From contig NZ_MUFC01000004.1 in the NCBI RefSeq assembly GCF_001995985.1, positions 202,117 through 266,116 of the forward strand: a stretch of 64,000 nt of DNA, in the 5' to 3' direction. Below the pieces are notes generated by a model. It was not told where the DNA came from, ran no database searches, and saw nothing but the letters and a program-made list of their open reading frames with translations. The stretch is from Salinivibrio sharmensis. Its GTDB lineage: Bacteria; Pseudomonadota; Gammaproteobacteria; Enterobacterales; Vibrionaceae. Below are positions 46,359 to 56,766 of this stretch, one piece after another. Numbering within the stretch: position 1 is the stretch's first letter; each line of letters opens with the position of its first letter. A program made the position numbers and the translations under genes.

Positions 46359-47108
46359 ATGCGAGATTATCTTGTTTTTCGACTATATGGACCGCTAGCC
46401 AGTTGGGGGGAGCCAGCCGTTGGTGGCGACAGACCCACCAGCGCGTATCCGTCGCGTTCAGCCGTACTTGGATTACTTGGGGCGGCACTTGGCATAAAAC
46501 GGGATGATGAGACGCAGCTTTTGAGCTTGCAACAAAGCGTATGTATCGGCATCAAACAGTGTGTACCGGGTTCGCTTTTGCGTGACTACCATACCGCGCA
46601 GGTGCCGAGTCACGATAAAAAGCGCATACATCGCACGCGCCAAAGTGAATTAAAAACGGGAAAGAAACTACAAACTGTGCTCTCAAAACGTGATTATCGT
46701 TGTGACGGTTTGTGGGTAGTTGCAGTGTGGCTCTCGCCCTCGGCTACGATGTCATTAAACGAGCTAAAAAAGGCGTTGTTAAAGCCTGTGTATCCCCTTT
46801 CTTTGGGGAGAAAATCATGTCCACCGGCCTTACCACTACAACCTACCTTGGTGGCCAATGCTGATTTAAAGTCAGCATTAGATATCGATTTTCCAGCGAT
46901 AACAGCATCGAATAAAAGCGATGCACTCTGGCTGGGGGCGACACCTTATGCGACTTACTTTTGGGAAGGCGATGTGGGAGAAATTGATGATGAGCGCGTA
47001 TTAACCACCCACCCTTGGGATGAGCCTATCAATCGCGGTCGTTGGCAGTTTAAACAACGTGTTATGCATCAATTGACGGTAAAGGAGGCCAATGATGTAT
47101 CTGTCTAA
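46359..47108 (+). CDS. cas5: Cascade subunit Cas5e (CasD)
   Basis: This 249-residue RAMP protein has the family start YLVFRLYGPLASWGEPAVGG and RPTSAYPSRSAVLGLLGAAL with the G-rich loop. It binds the 5' handle of the crRNA. GGGAGG precedes the ATG at 46359. It overlaps cas6e by 14 to 17 bases. Confidence 0.93.
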   Translation: MRDYLVFRLYGPLASWGEPAVGGDRPTSAYPSRSAVLGLLGAALGIKRDDETQLLSLQQSVCIGIKQCVPGSLLRDYHTAQVPSHDKKRIHRTRQSELKTGKKLQTVLSKRDYRCDGLWVVAVWLSPSATMSLNELKKALLKPVYPLSLGRKSCPPALPLQPTLVANADLKSALDIDFPAITASNKSDALWLGATPYATYFWEGDVGEIDDERVLTTHPWDEPINRGRWQFKQRVMHQLTVKEANDVSV

Positions 47109-47763
47109 AGTCCGGCTACTTTCATCCGCACAAGCAGTTAAACTGATCTCAAAATTTGGCCACAATGGTGCATATAGTGCTCACCAAATCATTTGGCAAC
47201 TCTTTCGTCATGCGAGTGAACGACCGTTTATATATCGAGAGGAGCAAGATCAAGCCACGGGACGGCCTCTGTTTTATGTGCTTTCTACTATTCCACCACA
47301 AGATGAAACCGGTGTGTTCGACCTCCAAATCAAGCCATTTTCGCCCCAGTTATACAATAGTCAGCGACTTCACTTTCAGCTAAGGGTTAACCCGACGATT
47401 TGTGTGACAGATGCAAAAGGAAAGCGACAGCGGCACGATGTCCTTATGCATGCGAAAAAGCAAGTGGGGGAAGTAAGCGCTATCGCATTGCAGGAAACTA
47501 TGGATCAGGCCGCGCAACAATGGCTTTGTGATGAAAATCGATTGTCGCAGTGGGGTATAACATTCGATAACGTGCCAACGATTGAGGGATATACCCAACA
47601 TCAAAGCTGGAAAAAGAGTGGCGCGCATGTGCAGTTTTCGAGTGTGAATGCTCGCGGTACTTTAACGCTCCAAGACAGCGAACGCTTTTTGGAACAATAT
47701 GCAAAAGGTTTTGGGCGCGCCAAAGCTATGGGTTGTGGGTTAATGCTGATTCGGCCTGCATAG
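47095..47763 (+). CDS. cas6e: crRNA endoribonuclease Cas6e (CasE)
   Basis: The 222-residue RAMP nuclease starts MYLSKVRLLSSAQAVKLISK; its glycine-rich end KGFGRAKAMGCGLMLIRP is the Cas6 signature. A His in the N-terminal region (HNGAYSAHQIIWQLF) is the probable catalytic residue. It cuts the repeat hairpin to leave an eight-base 5' handle, here ATGAACCG. Two adjacent ATG codons exist; AAAGGAGG spacing slightly favours the second (47095). Confidence 0.93.
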   Translation: MYLSKVRLLSSAQAVKLISKFGHNGAYSAHQIIWQLFRHASERPFIYREEQDQATGRPLFYVLSTIPPQDETGVFDLQIKPFSPQLYNSQRLHFQLRVNPTICVTDAKGKRQRHDVLMHAKKQVGEVSAIALQETMDQAAQQWLCDENRLSQWGITFDNVPTIEGYTQHQSWKKSGAHVQFSSVNARGTLTLQDSERFLEQYAKGFGRAKAMGCGLMLIRPA

Positions 47764-47790
47764 ATATTGGCCAATAAATATGGAGGCACC

Positions 47791-48711
47791 ATGGGGTTCA
47801 TTCCGTTGAAACCTATCCCGGTAAAAGACAGGCGTTCGATGGTTTTTGTCGGGATGGGGCGCATTGATGTGCGTGATGGTGCCTTTGTTGTGATTGATGA
47901 GGTTAATGGTGAACGAATGCATATCCCGGTGGGCTCAGTGGTATGCATTATGTTGGAGCCGGGTACGCGCATCAGTCATGCTGCGGTTAAACTCGCGGCA
48001 ACAACGGGTACATTATTGATTTGGGTCGGTGAAGCAGGGGTGAGACTGTATTCTGTGGGGCAACCTGGCGGTGCGCGGTCTGATCGTCTTTTATACCAAG
48101 CGCAGCTTGCGCTTGACCCTGATTTACGTCTAAAAGTCGTGCGTAAAATGTTTGAGCTACGATTTGGTGAGCCGGCGCCTCAAAGACGTAGTGTTGAACA
48201 ATTACGTGGAATTGAAGGGGCTCGAGTACGCAACAGCTACAAAATATTGGCCAAGCAATACGGCGTTGAATGGCATGGCCGCAACTATGATCCAAATGAC
48301 TGGGATAAAGGCGATGTGACCAATCAATGTATTAGTGCGGCGACCAGTTGCCTTTATGGCGTGACTGAAGCGGCTATTTTAGCAGCTGGTTACGCGCCGG
48401 CGATTGGATTTATCCACTCGGGTAAACCACTTTCGTTTGTTTATGATATTGCAGACATTGTTAAGTTTGACACGGTCGTACCACTCGCCTTCAAAGTTGC
48501 CGCCTCTTCACCCGCAGCACCTGACAGACAAGTACGCCTTGCTTGTCGTGAACTCTTTAGAACTAGCAAGTTATTGAAAAATATTATTCCGATGATCGAA
48601 GAGGTATTAGCGGCCGGTGATATTACACCACCTGAACCGCCTCATGACGCTCAACCACCAGCTATACCTGAGCCAAAATCAATCGGTGATAGCGGACATA
48701 GGAGCGGCTAG
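47791..48711 (+). CDS. cas1: CRISPR adaptation integrase Cas1 (type I-E)
   Basis: The 306-residue protein starts MGFIPLKPIPVKDRRSMVFV and contains the metal site residues in context: Glu in QLRGIEGARV, His in IGFIHSGKPL and Asp in FVYDIADIVK. With Cas2 it inserts new spacers next to the leader. GGAGGCACC marks the ATG at 47791; the TTG-led extension is rejected. A Pro-rich tail (PPEPPHDAQPPAIPEP) is like that in other I-E Cas1 proteins. Confidence 0.95.
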   Translation: MGFIPLKPIPVKDRRSMVFVGMGRIDVRDGAFVVIDEVNGERMHIPVGSVVCIMLEPGTRISHAAVKLAATTGTLLIWVGEAGVRLYSVGQPGGARSDRLLYQAQLALDPDLRLKVVRKMFELRFGEPAPQRRSVEQLRGIEGARVRNSYKILAKQYGVEWHGRNYDPNDWDKGDVTNQCISAATSCLYGVTEAAILAAGYAPAIGFIHSGKPLSFVYDIADIVKFDTVVPLAFKVAASSPAAPDRQVRLACRELFRTSKLLKNIIPMIEEVLAAGDITPPEPPHDAQPPAIPEPKSIGDSGHRSG

Positions 48712-49011
<300 letters not shown>

Positions 49012-49089
49012 GCCCAGTTTGCTCTTTAAAAAGTTGGTAGAAAAATGCAGGTCGATTTTTGTTATATAAAACAGTACTATCCGCTTAGA
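49012..49089 (+). promoter_or_regulatory. CRISPR leader
   Basis: A 78-base AT-rich stretch between cas2 and the first repeat, including TCTTTAAAAAGTTGGTAGAA and TTGTTATATAAAAC, which resemble type I-E leaders of enterobacteria. It should carry the array promoter and the integration site. I found no clear IHF site. Confidence 0.7.
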
Positions 49090-52000
49090 GTGTTCCCCGT
49101 GCCCACGGGGATGAACCGCGGCCAGCCAATCGGCGAATCCGGAAGATAACGTGTTCCCCGTGCCCACGGGGATGAACCGCCGTTTTCTTCATCCACGCGA
49201 AACCCCGACCAGTGTTCCCCGTGCCCACGGGGATGAACCGGCTTGCTTGTTGCCATCGCCCAGCCCCCATACGTGTTCCCCGTGCCCACGGGGATGAACC
49301 GCCTGCGAGCTTGCCCTCATAGTCTCCGAACGGGTGTTCCCCGTGCCCACGGGGATGAACCGCTACTACCGTAGCCGAGACTATTATGAGCGAGGTGTTC
49401 CCCGTGCCCACGGGGATGAACCGCTGTATTACGGTCATTTTACTTTCTGTATTGTGTGTTCCCCGTGCCCACGGGGATGAACCGCCCAGGTTCGATGATG
49501 AACTATCCAAACGACAGTGTTCCCCGTGCCCACGGGGATGAACCGTATTCAACTATTGGTGATATTCATGGCGTAAGGTGTTCCCCGTGCCCACGGGGAT
49601 GAACCGCCGATTCTCGAAGAGTTGGTGGATTGGCTCACGTGTTCCCCGTGCCCACGGGGATGAACCGGCCTTGCGCTGTACAACGCACTGAAAGCGCACG
49701 TGTTCCCCGTGCCCACGGGGATGAACCGCATTGCAGATGTTCCGGCGGTTCGTGACCGAATGTGTTCCCCGTGCCCACGGGGATGAACCGCGCAATACGA
49801 CATGAACGTGTCGTTTGTTTACGTGTTCCCCGTGCCCACGGGGATGAACCGGCCGCGTTATCGAGTCGGGCACCGTGGCGTGGGTGTTCCCCGTGCCCAC
49901 GGGGATGAACCGTGATTTGTATTGAATGTTAAGCGAGGTGAAATGTGTTCCCCGTGCCCACGGGGATGAACCGTGTGCGAACGACACGCATAAAAAAACC
50001 AGCAAGTGTTCCCCGTGCCCACGGGGATGAACCGAAAACGACACTCACCGATCTTGATATAGAGCTGTGTTCCCCGTGCCCACGGGGATGAACCGCTCAC
50101 GCCCTCACCGAGCGGCCCTAATACCGAGTGTTCCCCGTGCCCACGGGGATGAACCGGCATTAGAAGCAGCCTCGCGCCCTGCCCATTGGTGTTCCCCGTG
50201 CCCACGGGGATGAACCGGAACAATGGGGTTATACAGCATTCACTAACCAGTGTTCCCCGTGCCCACGGGGATGAACCGCTGGTACCGCGTTCTTGACCTA
50301 CCCACGAGGCGTGTTCCCCGTGCCCACGGGGATGAACCGCAACTATGTCCGCCACCGAATTCACTACTTCAAGTGTTCCCCGTGCCCACGGGGATGAACC
50401 GCTAGTACGCCAGGACGTGGCATACGCCATTCGGTGTTCCCCGTGCCCACGGGGATGAACCGCGAAAACAACACCGCCGCTTATATCAGTTACGGTGTTC
50501 CCCGTGCCCACGGGGATGAACCGCGCGCGCACGGCGAGCCTGTGCGGCACGTTTGGTGTTCCCCGTGCCCACGGGGATGAACCGCCTGCCTGATGTGGCC
50601 GTCAAAAGCCTACCGCGTGTTCCCCGTGCCCACGGGGATGAACCGCTCGCCGATGTGTACCAAGCGGCCAAAGCAGCGTGTTCCCCGTGCCCACGGGGAT
50701 GAACCGCGTTGCCAGCCGTTAAAGTGCGCGAACTGCCCGTGTTCCCCGTGCCCACGGGGATGAACCGCGCACGACGACGTTGTGCGTGAGCTGAATAAGG
50801 TGTTCCCCGTGCCCACGGGGATGAACCGTGACCCCGCCAAAATGCGAAACAATATCTTAAGTGTTCCCCGTGCCCACGGGGATGAACCGGTTGGCCGTCA
50901 GATGTTCGATTATCCCGAGCGGTGTTCCCCGTGCCCACGGGGATGAACCGGCTATCTCAGAGAACGGTTTCGTCATCATTGAGTGTTCCCCGTGCCCACG
51001 GGGATGAACCGAAAACTCGTTTTTCCCCATCTTGATACGCAACGTGTTCCCCGTGCCCACGGGGATGAACCGAGCGATAACTCGTTAGCAAAGGCATCAG
51101 AGTCGTGTTCCCCGTGCCCACGGGGATGAACCGGCGGGGCAGTTAGGATTTACTCGTATAGATATGTGTTCCCCGTGCCCACGGGGATGAACCGGAGGGG
51201 TAGCGATGCCGTTTGCAATTCCGCTAGTGTTCCCCGTGCCCACGGGGATGAACCGCGAAAACAACACCGCCGCTTATATCAGTTACGGTGTTCCCCGTGC
51301 CCACGGGGATGAACCGCGCGCGCACGGCGAGCCTGTGCGGCACGTTTGGTGTTCCCCGTGCCCACGGGGATGAACCGTAAATACGTGTGCCGATAACGGT
51401 GATAAATGCGTGTTCCCCGTGCCCACGGGGATGAACCGCGGACAATACCCGTTGGCTACGGCATCTTGGCGTGTTCCCCGTGCCCACGGGGATGAACCGG
51501 TTTCGCGGGAGTTGGGCGCTAGGTGCGTGATGTGTTCCCCGTGCCCACGGGGATGAACCGCCGCACGATCCCCAAATCAGTGATTAAATTAAGTGTTCCC
51601 CGTGCCCACGGGGATGAACCGGCGATCTTTCCGAGCTTGAACACGTCAATATCAGTGTTCCCCGTGCCCACGGGGATGAACCGCACCCCATCAAACCAAC
51701 CGCCACTATCGCTCAGTGTTCCCCGTGCCCACGGGGATGAACCGCGCACGACGACGTTGTGCGTGAGCTGAATAAGGTGTTCCCCGTGCCCACGGGGATG
51801 AACCGTGACCCCGCCAAAATGCGAAACAATATCTTAAGTGTTCCCCGTGCCCACGGGGATGAACCGGTGCTGGGCGTGGGACTGCCTTGTATCCCTCTGT
51901 GTTCCCCGTGCCCACGGGGATGAACCGATATTAGTGTGAACAATGTCTTGTTTGCAGACGTGTTCCCCGTGCCCACGGGGATGAACCGTGCGCGAAATGC

Positions 52001-54003
52001 CACCTGTTGAAGTCGAAAGCGTGTTCCCCGTGCCCACGGGGATGAACCGTCTTGATTAGACGGGCATTTTCTTCCTTTTCTGTGTTCCCCGTGCCCACGG
52101 GGATGAACCGATACAGTCCCTTGCTCAACATCAACATGAAACGTGTTCCCCGTGCCCACGGGGATGAACCGTCAGTGGTTCAGTCGCATGGGATAGACCC
52201 TGAGTGTTCCCCGTGCCCACGGGGATGAACCGCATGAACATGGGGTCTTGACAGAGCGGGTTGGGTGTTCCCCGTGCCCACGGGGATGAACCGAAATGCG
52301 CGTTAATTTCAATGACGCATCAAGTGTGTTCCCCGTGCCCACGGGGATGAACCGCCTGCCTGATGTGGCCGTCAAAAGCCTACCGCGTGTTCCCCGTGCC
52401 CACGGGGATGAACCGCCGCTCGAAATGGTAATTGCACCAATGGCGGAGTGTTCCCCGTGCCCACGGGGATGAACCGCCAAGACTGCATTCATAATGAATG
52501 CCATCATTGTGTTCCCCGTGCCCACGGGGATGAACCGCGTTCCGGCGCGGGTTCCGGTGGCGCGGTGAAGTGTTCCCCGTGCCCACGGGGATGAACCGAA
52601 TCGCGAAGGCGCGGCCAAATCTCTGTCAGCGTGTTCCCCGTGCCCACGGGGATGAACCGTTTCGATCAGCGAGGCTCGGCTCTGGCAAACCGTGTTCCCC
52701 GTGCCCACGGGGATGAACCGTTCATCAGTGTCTTCGACGGGTGCTATACCTTGTGTTCCCCGTGCCCACGGGGATGAACCGCACGCTCGGATGCGTATGC
52801 CGGCCAAATCAAAGTGTTCCCCGTGCCCACGGGGATGAACCGCGTTCTGTGCTTAAGGTGTTCAAACGGTGATTGTGTTCCCCGTGCCCACGGGGATGAA
52901 CCGTCGAGATCACGACGGATTTTTTCAATCCATGCGTGTTCCCCGTGCCCACGGGGATGAACCGCGATCGGCATAGGCTTTGCGTGATGCGAAACCGTGT
53001 TCCCCGTGCCCACGGGGATGAACCGCCGTCATTGGCGACCGACACGGACACTAAATCGTGTTCCCCGTGCCCACGGGGATGAACCGGTGGTTGGCGGCCT
53101 AACGATTGAGTCTGTCGGGTGTTCCCCGTGCCCACGGGGATGAACCGTTTACTGGGCTCCCTCTCGATATAATCATCGGGTGTTCCCCGTGCCCACGGGG
53201 ATGAACCGGCCGCCTGTCACGGTGGCCTCAAAGTCTTGGTGTGTTCCCCGTGCCCACGGGGATGAACCGCCATCGAGTTTGATGACAAGCTGCGCGCTGA
53301 TGTGTTCCCCGTGCCCACGGGGATGAACCGACATTCGGCGCGTCGGCGTGCTGTTCGTCTGAGTGTTCCCCGTGCCCACGGGGATGAACCGCGCTTGGGT
53401 CCATCGCTATCGATGCGCTGAGCGTGTTCCCCGTGCCCACGGGGATGAACCGCATTGAGCAAGATGTTTTCTTTTTGATGGACGGTGTTCCCCGTGCCCA
53501 CGGGGATGAACCGGTTTTACACGGTCATCAAACCAACTCTTATCTGTGTTCCCCGTGCCCACGGGGATGAACCGCTAAAAAGACAGGAACAGATGACTCA
53601 GATGCTGTGTTCCCCGTGCCCACGGGGATGAACCGTATCAACCTGAGCCGATTGATGGTGAATTCTGGTGTTCCCCGTGCCCACGGGGATGAACCGCTCT
53701 GGGGTAATCTTAATCCATAATGCTAAAGCGTGTTCCCCGTGCCCACGGGGATGAACCGTGATGGCGATCAAAAACCATCTCAATGCCTGGGTGTTCCCCG
53801 TGCCCACGGGGATGAACCGCCTATTAGACGGATTTTGTTAAAGAATAGACCGGTGTTCCCCGTGCCCACGGGGATGAACCCGCGGCGCGGCACCCTCGGG
53901 GCTGGCTTGTTCTGTGTTCCCCGTGCCCACGGGGATGAACCGATTTTCGCTGAGATGGGCGGCTGGGAATGTTTGTGTTCTCTGTGCTCATGGGAGGTGG
54001 GAT
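49090..54003 (+). CRISPR. Type I-E CRISPR array, 80 intact repeats plus a degenerate end repeat, 80 spacers
   Basis: The 29-base repeat begins GTGTTCCCCGTG and ends ATGAACCG, with a hairpin CCCCGT-GCCC-ACGGGG; it differs from the E. coli I-E repeat at a few positions. Tracking every repeat start from 49090 to 53914 gives steps of 61 bases, except five steps of 62, so spacers are 32 bases (75) or 33 bases (five). Repeat 79 (53853) ends in C instead of G, and a strongly degenerate repeat at 53975-54003 marks the old end. The leader is on the left, next to cas2. Five spacers occur twice. Repeats are otherwise identical, which suggests the array is maintained and recently active. Confidence 0.98.
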
Positions 54004-54142
54004 TCGAGAGATTATCGAACATGTTACGAGTAGGTGTTTTGGCAGCATATCGATACACTATTTGCGTTAGTAGTAACAAGGGTCCTCGATAAGGCTGAGA
54101 CCGTCTAATCTCAGCCTGATAATGTTGCCGAGCGCTAATAAG

Positions 54143-54490
54143 TTACGCCTCACTCAGCTGTTCGACCGCCTCCAGTGCTTGAGAGCCGTAAATCAAAGAC
54201 GGGCCGCCGCCCATCAATACGGCGACGTTAATGGTCTCGACGCACTCTTGCTTGGTGGCACCGTGTTTGAGCGCGGCGGCCACATGCGCACCAATACAGC
54301 CATCGCAGCGTGCGGCAATACCAATCCCTAGTGCAATTAACTCTTTGGTTTTTACGTCAAGATCGCCCTCTGCCATGGCTGCCCGATGAAGCTGTCCAAA
54401 TGCGGACAGAGTATCACTGCTGTGAGCTTTAAATTGTTTATTGAGCGCCAATTGTTGCTGATTGATTTCCTGATAGTTTTTCTTCGTCAT
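54143..54490 (-). CDS. Carboxymuconolactone decarboxylase / AhpD-like protein
   Basis: This 115-residue helical protein has the AhpD-type motif ARCDGCIGAHVAAALKHG with a redox Cys pair (Cys-X-X-Cys) and the family His. Such small proteins are peroxidase partners or thiol oxidoreductases, not true decarboxylases. It is 140 bases beyond the array end and convergent with it, with no operon partner. Confidence 0.9.
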   Translation of the reverse strand: MTKKNYQEINQQQLALNKQFKAHSSDTLSAFGQLHRAAMAEGDLDVKTKELIALGIGIAARCDGCIGAHVAAALKHGATKQECVETINVAVLMGGGPSLIYGSQALEAVEQLSEA

Positions 54491-54731
54491 AAGGCCTGCC
54501 CTTTAGTTTAGTTTTGTCTAATTTAAAGGGTTTTGCGTGTAGATGCAATCTGTGCCTGCCGAGTCGTTGCATTTGTCTAAAAAGGCGAGCAGCACAAGTC
54601 GGCCTTTTAGGAAAAATAGGGATAAACGCGTTATTTATTAGATTGTCATTAACAGTTGTTCTAGTTTAAAACAACACGCTTCACCTTTTAACTAGATATG
54701 CTTCTATGTGCAGTCACTGACGGAGGTCAGT

Positions 54732-56687
54732 ATGAGTATTAAAAAACGATTACTCGTGGTAGTCCTGACAGGCGTTATCCTGCCCACGCTTATTATCGCC
54801 ATTGTGTCACTCTACCAGTTCCGAACGAGTACGTTGCAAAGCTATGAGCAGAGCTCGTACAAAGAGATGCAGCACATAGGCAATGCGTTTAAATTCTACT
54901 TAGAGGGGTTGGCCGCAAACGCCAAAATGCTGGGTAACAGCGACGCCCTTCAACGTTTAGACAGCTCCGTCACCAAATACATGGGCGCAACCAAAACCAT
55001 GACCTCCAAGCAAAATAGCCCCGCTGAAGCACGGGCATATGGGTTGCTTGAGGCGATGGGCGAGTCACGAGAAGATTTTGCGTATGTGTTCCTTGGGCTA
55101 AGTGATGGTGGGTACATTCAGTGGCCGCAAGGGGAATCTGGCAACTATGATCCTCGTCAGCGTCCTTGGTACCAGACGGGCCAGGGAAGCGGCAATAATC
55201 CTGTCAGGGTGCCTGCTTATCAAGATGTGACGACGGGTGCCCCCCTCCTTGATTATGTGATGGAGTTTCAAGCCCAAGACGGCCTGAGTGGTGTGATTGG
55301 TGTCGACGTTACGCTAGAAGCACTGACAAATATGTTAGGTGACGTCACCCTCGGTGAGTCGGGGTATATTGTGCTGGTGGAAGACACAGGCACGGTGCTT
55401 GCTGACCCGAACAACCCAGACAATAACTTTGAACCTGCCCAGAGTGTCGACAGTGTTTACAGCGGTGGGAATTTTAGTGAATCACTCACTGCTGTTTCCT
55501 TTTCTGGTAAAGATTATTTTGTCAATCAGTACAAAGCGCCAGAGAGTGGCTGGCGCTTGATTGGGATTGTGCCGCAGCAAGAAGTTCTAGGTCAGGTTAC
55601 CCGGCTGCAAACCGTTATTTTATCCATCAGCCTGATCCTTGTTGTCGTGTTTGGTGTGCTTGGTTACTTTATGATTCAACGTATATCTGCATCTATCATT
55701 ACCGTCAGTGATGGGCTGAGTGATGCGGCAAGCGGTGATGGTGATTTGACCAAGCGTTTACCGGTTCGCAGCCAGGATGAGTTGGGTAAAACGGCGGGTG
55801 CCTTTAATCAGTTTGTGGATGTGATTCAAGAGTTGATCGTCGGTATCAAGGACAGATCCACCAAGCTGTCGTCTCATGCCGATCACACCACTCAATTTGC
55901 TGAACAGCTGGACGGCGCCAGTCACCAACAGCGCTCAGGGTTAGAACAAATCGCCACCGCCTTCCACCAAATGGTGGCCACCGCCAACGAAGTCTCTCAA
56001 AACTGCAATCAAACGGCGGATTCTGCCCAGCAGTGTCAGTCGGAGGTCGATCGTGGCATGACCTTGATGAATAATACGCGCGCAGCGGTGCAAGAAATGG
56101 CCACCACGCTAAACGAAGCGGATAGCGCGATGGCTGAGCTGACCAAAGAGAACGATAATATCACCGCCATGCTGGATACCATTCGAGGCATTGCTGAACA
56201 AACCAATTTGCTTGCGCTTAATGCGGCGATTGAGTCAGCGCGTGCGGGGGAGCATGGGCGAGGCTTTGCCGTGGTGGCCGACGAGGTACGGGTGCTGTCA
56301 CAAAAAACCACCAAATCAACCGAAGAAATTGATGAGCTGTTGCAGGCCTTAACCCAGCGCACGAATCAGCTTTCCGAGAAGCTGCAAGGCAGTGTTGAGC
56401 ACTCACAAACCACCACGGAGGCGACGGAAGAGGCCTTGAGCGTCTTTGACACCATCCAAAGTTTGGTAGGGCAAATTCACGACATGGCGGCACAAATTGC
56501 CACGGCCACCGAGGAGCAGCACTCTGTTTTTGAAGATATCAATCAGAATGTGACTGGTGTGTTAGAAGGCGCCAACAGTGCAGCGTCCACGGCAGAGCAA
56601 ACCAATGCCACGGCGGCCGAGCTGCGTATGGTGGCCTCAGAGCTCTCTGAGCTGGTCAACCGATTTAAAACCGAGAAGGGCAGGTAA
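54732..56687 (+). CDS. Methyl-accepting chemotaxis protein with dCache sensor
   Basis: The 651-residue receptor has a membrane helix (about 7-29), a periplasmic dCache domain (about 35-285; with [11 protein letters not shown] and [11 protein letters not shown]), a second helix (about 292-315), HAMP (about 317-370) and a cytoplasmic signalling hairpin whose tip is [20 protein letters not shown]. The DPRQRPWY segment and the Asp in a GVDV strand are ligand-site features of amino-acid-type dCache receptors. No CheR-binding pentapeptide is at the C-terminus. GGAGG precedes the ATG at 54732; an ATG eight codons upstream is rejected. Confidence 0.92.
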   Translation: MSIKKRLLVVVLTGVILPTLIIAIVSLYQFRTSTLQSYEQSSYKEMQHIGNAFKFYLEGLAANAKMLGNSDALQRLDSSVTKYMGATKTMTSKQNSPAEARAYGLLEAMGESREDFAYVFLGLSDGGYIQWPQGESGNYDPRQRPWYQTGQGSGNNPVRVPAYQDVTTGAPLLDYVMEFQAQDGLSGVIGVDVTLEALTNMLGDVTLGESGYIVLVEDTGTVLADPNNPDNNFEPAQSVDSVYSGGNFSESLTAVSFSGKDYFVNQYKAPESGWRLIGIVPQQEVLGQVTRLQTVILSISLILVVVFGVLGYFMIQRISASIITVSDGLSDAASGDGDLTKRLPVRSQDELGKTAGAFNQFVDVIQELIVGIKDRSTKLSSHADHTTQFAEQLDGASHQQRSGLEQIATAFHQMVATANEVSQNCNQTADSAQQCQSEVDRGMTLMNNTRAAVQEMATTLNEADSAMAELTKENDNITAMLDTIRGIAEQTNLLALNAAIESARAGEHGRGFAVVADEVRVLSQKTTKSTEEIDELLQALTQRTNQLSEKLQGSVEHSQTTTEATEEALSVFDTIQSLVGQIHDMAAQIATATEEQHSVFEDINQNVTGVLEGANSAASTAEQTNATAAELRMVASELSELVNRFKTEKGR

Positions 56688-56715
56688 CGGCGTCGGGGAC
56701 ATTGAGCGACAATAT

Positions 56716-56748
56716 AAAACGGCGAGCCAAGTGCCCGCCGTTTTTTTT
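56716..56748 (+). terminator. Rho-independent terminator of the chemoreceptor gene
   Basis: A 9-bp stem AAAACGGCG/CGCCGTTTT with an 11-base loop is followed by further T residues (eight T in all), 29 bases after the stop. It may also serve the convergent multicopper oxidase, which ends at 56767. Confidence 0.85.
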
Positions 56749-56766
56749 ATGGGCGTCATTTGGCCG

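Noticed and set aside
49090..54003. Self-targeting spacers against genes in this window
   Set aside because: By eye I saw no spacer matching another part of the window. A computed search with mismatches would be needed to be sure.
49077..54079. Many overlapping minus-strand frames with the recurring peptides VHPRGHGEH, SSPWARGT and FIPVGTGNT
   Set aside because: They are translations of the CRISPR repeat in three frames joined by spacers. None has a ribosome site, and they are common false proteins in databases.
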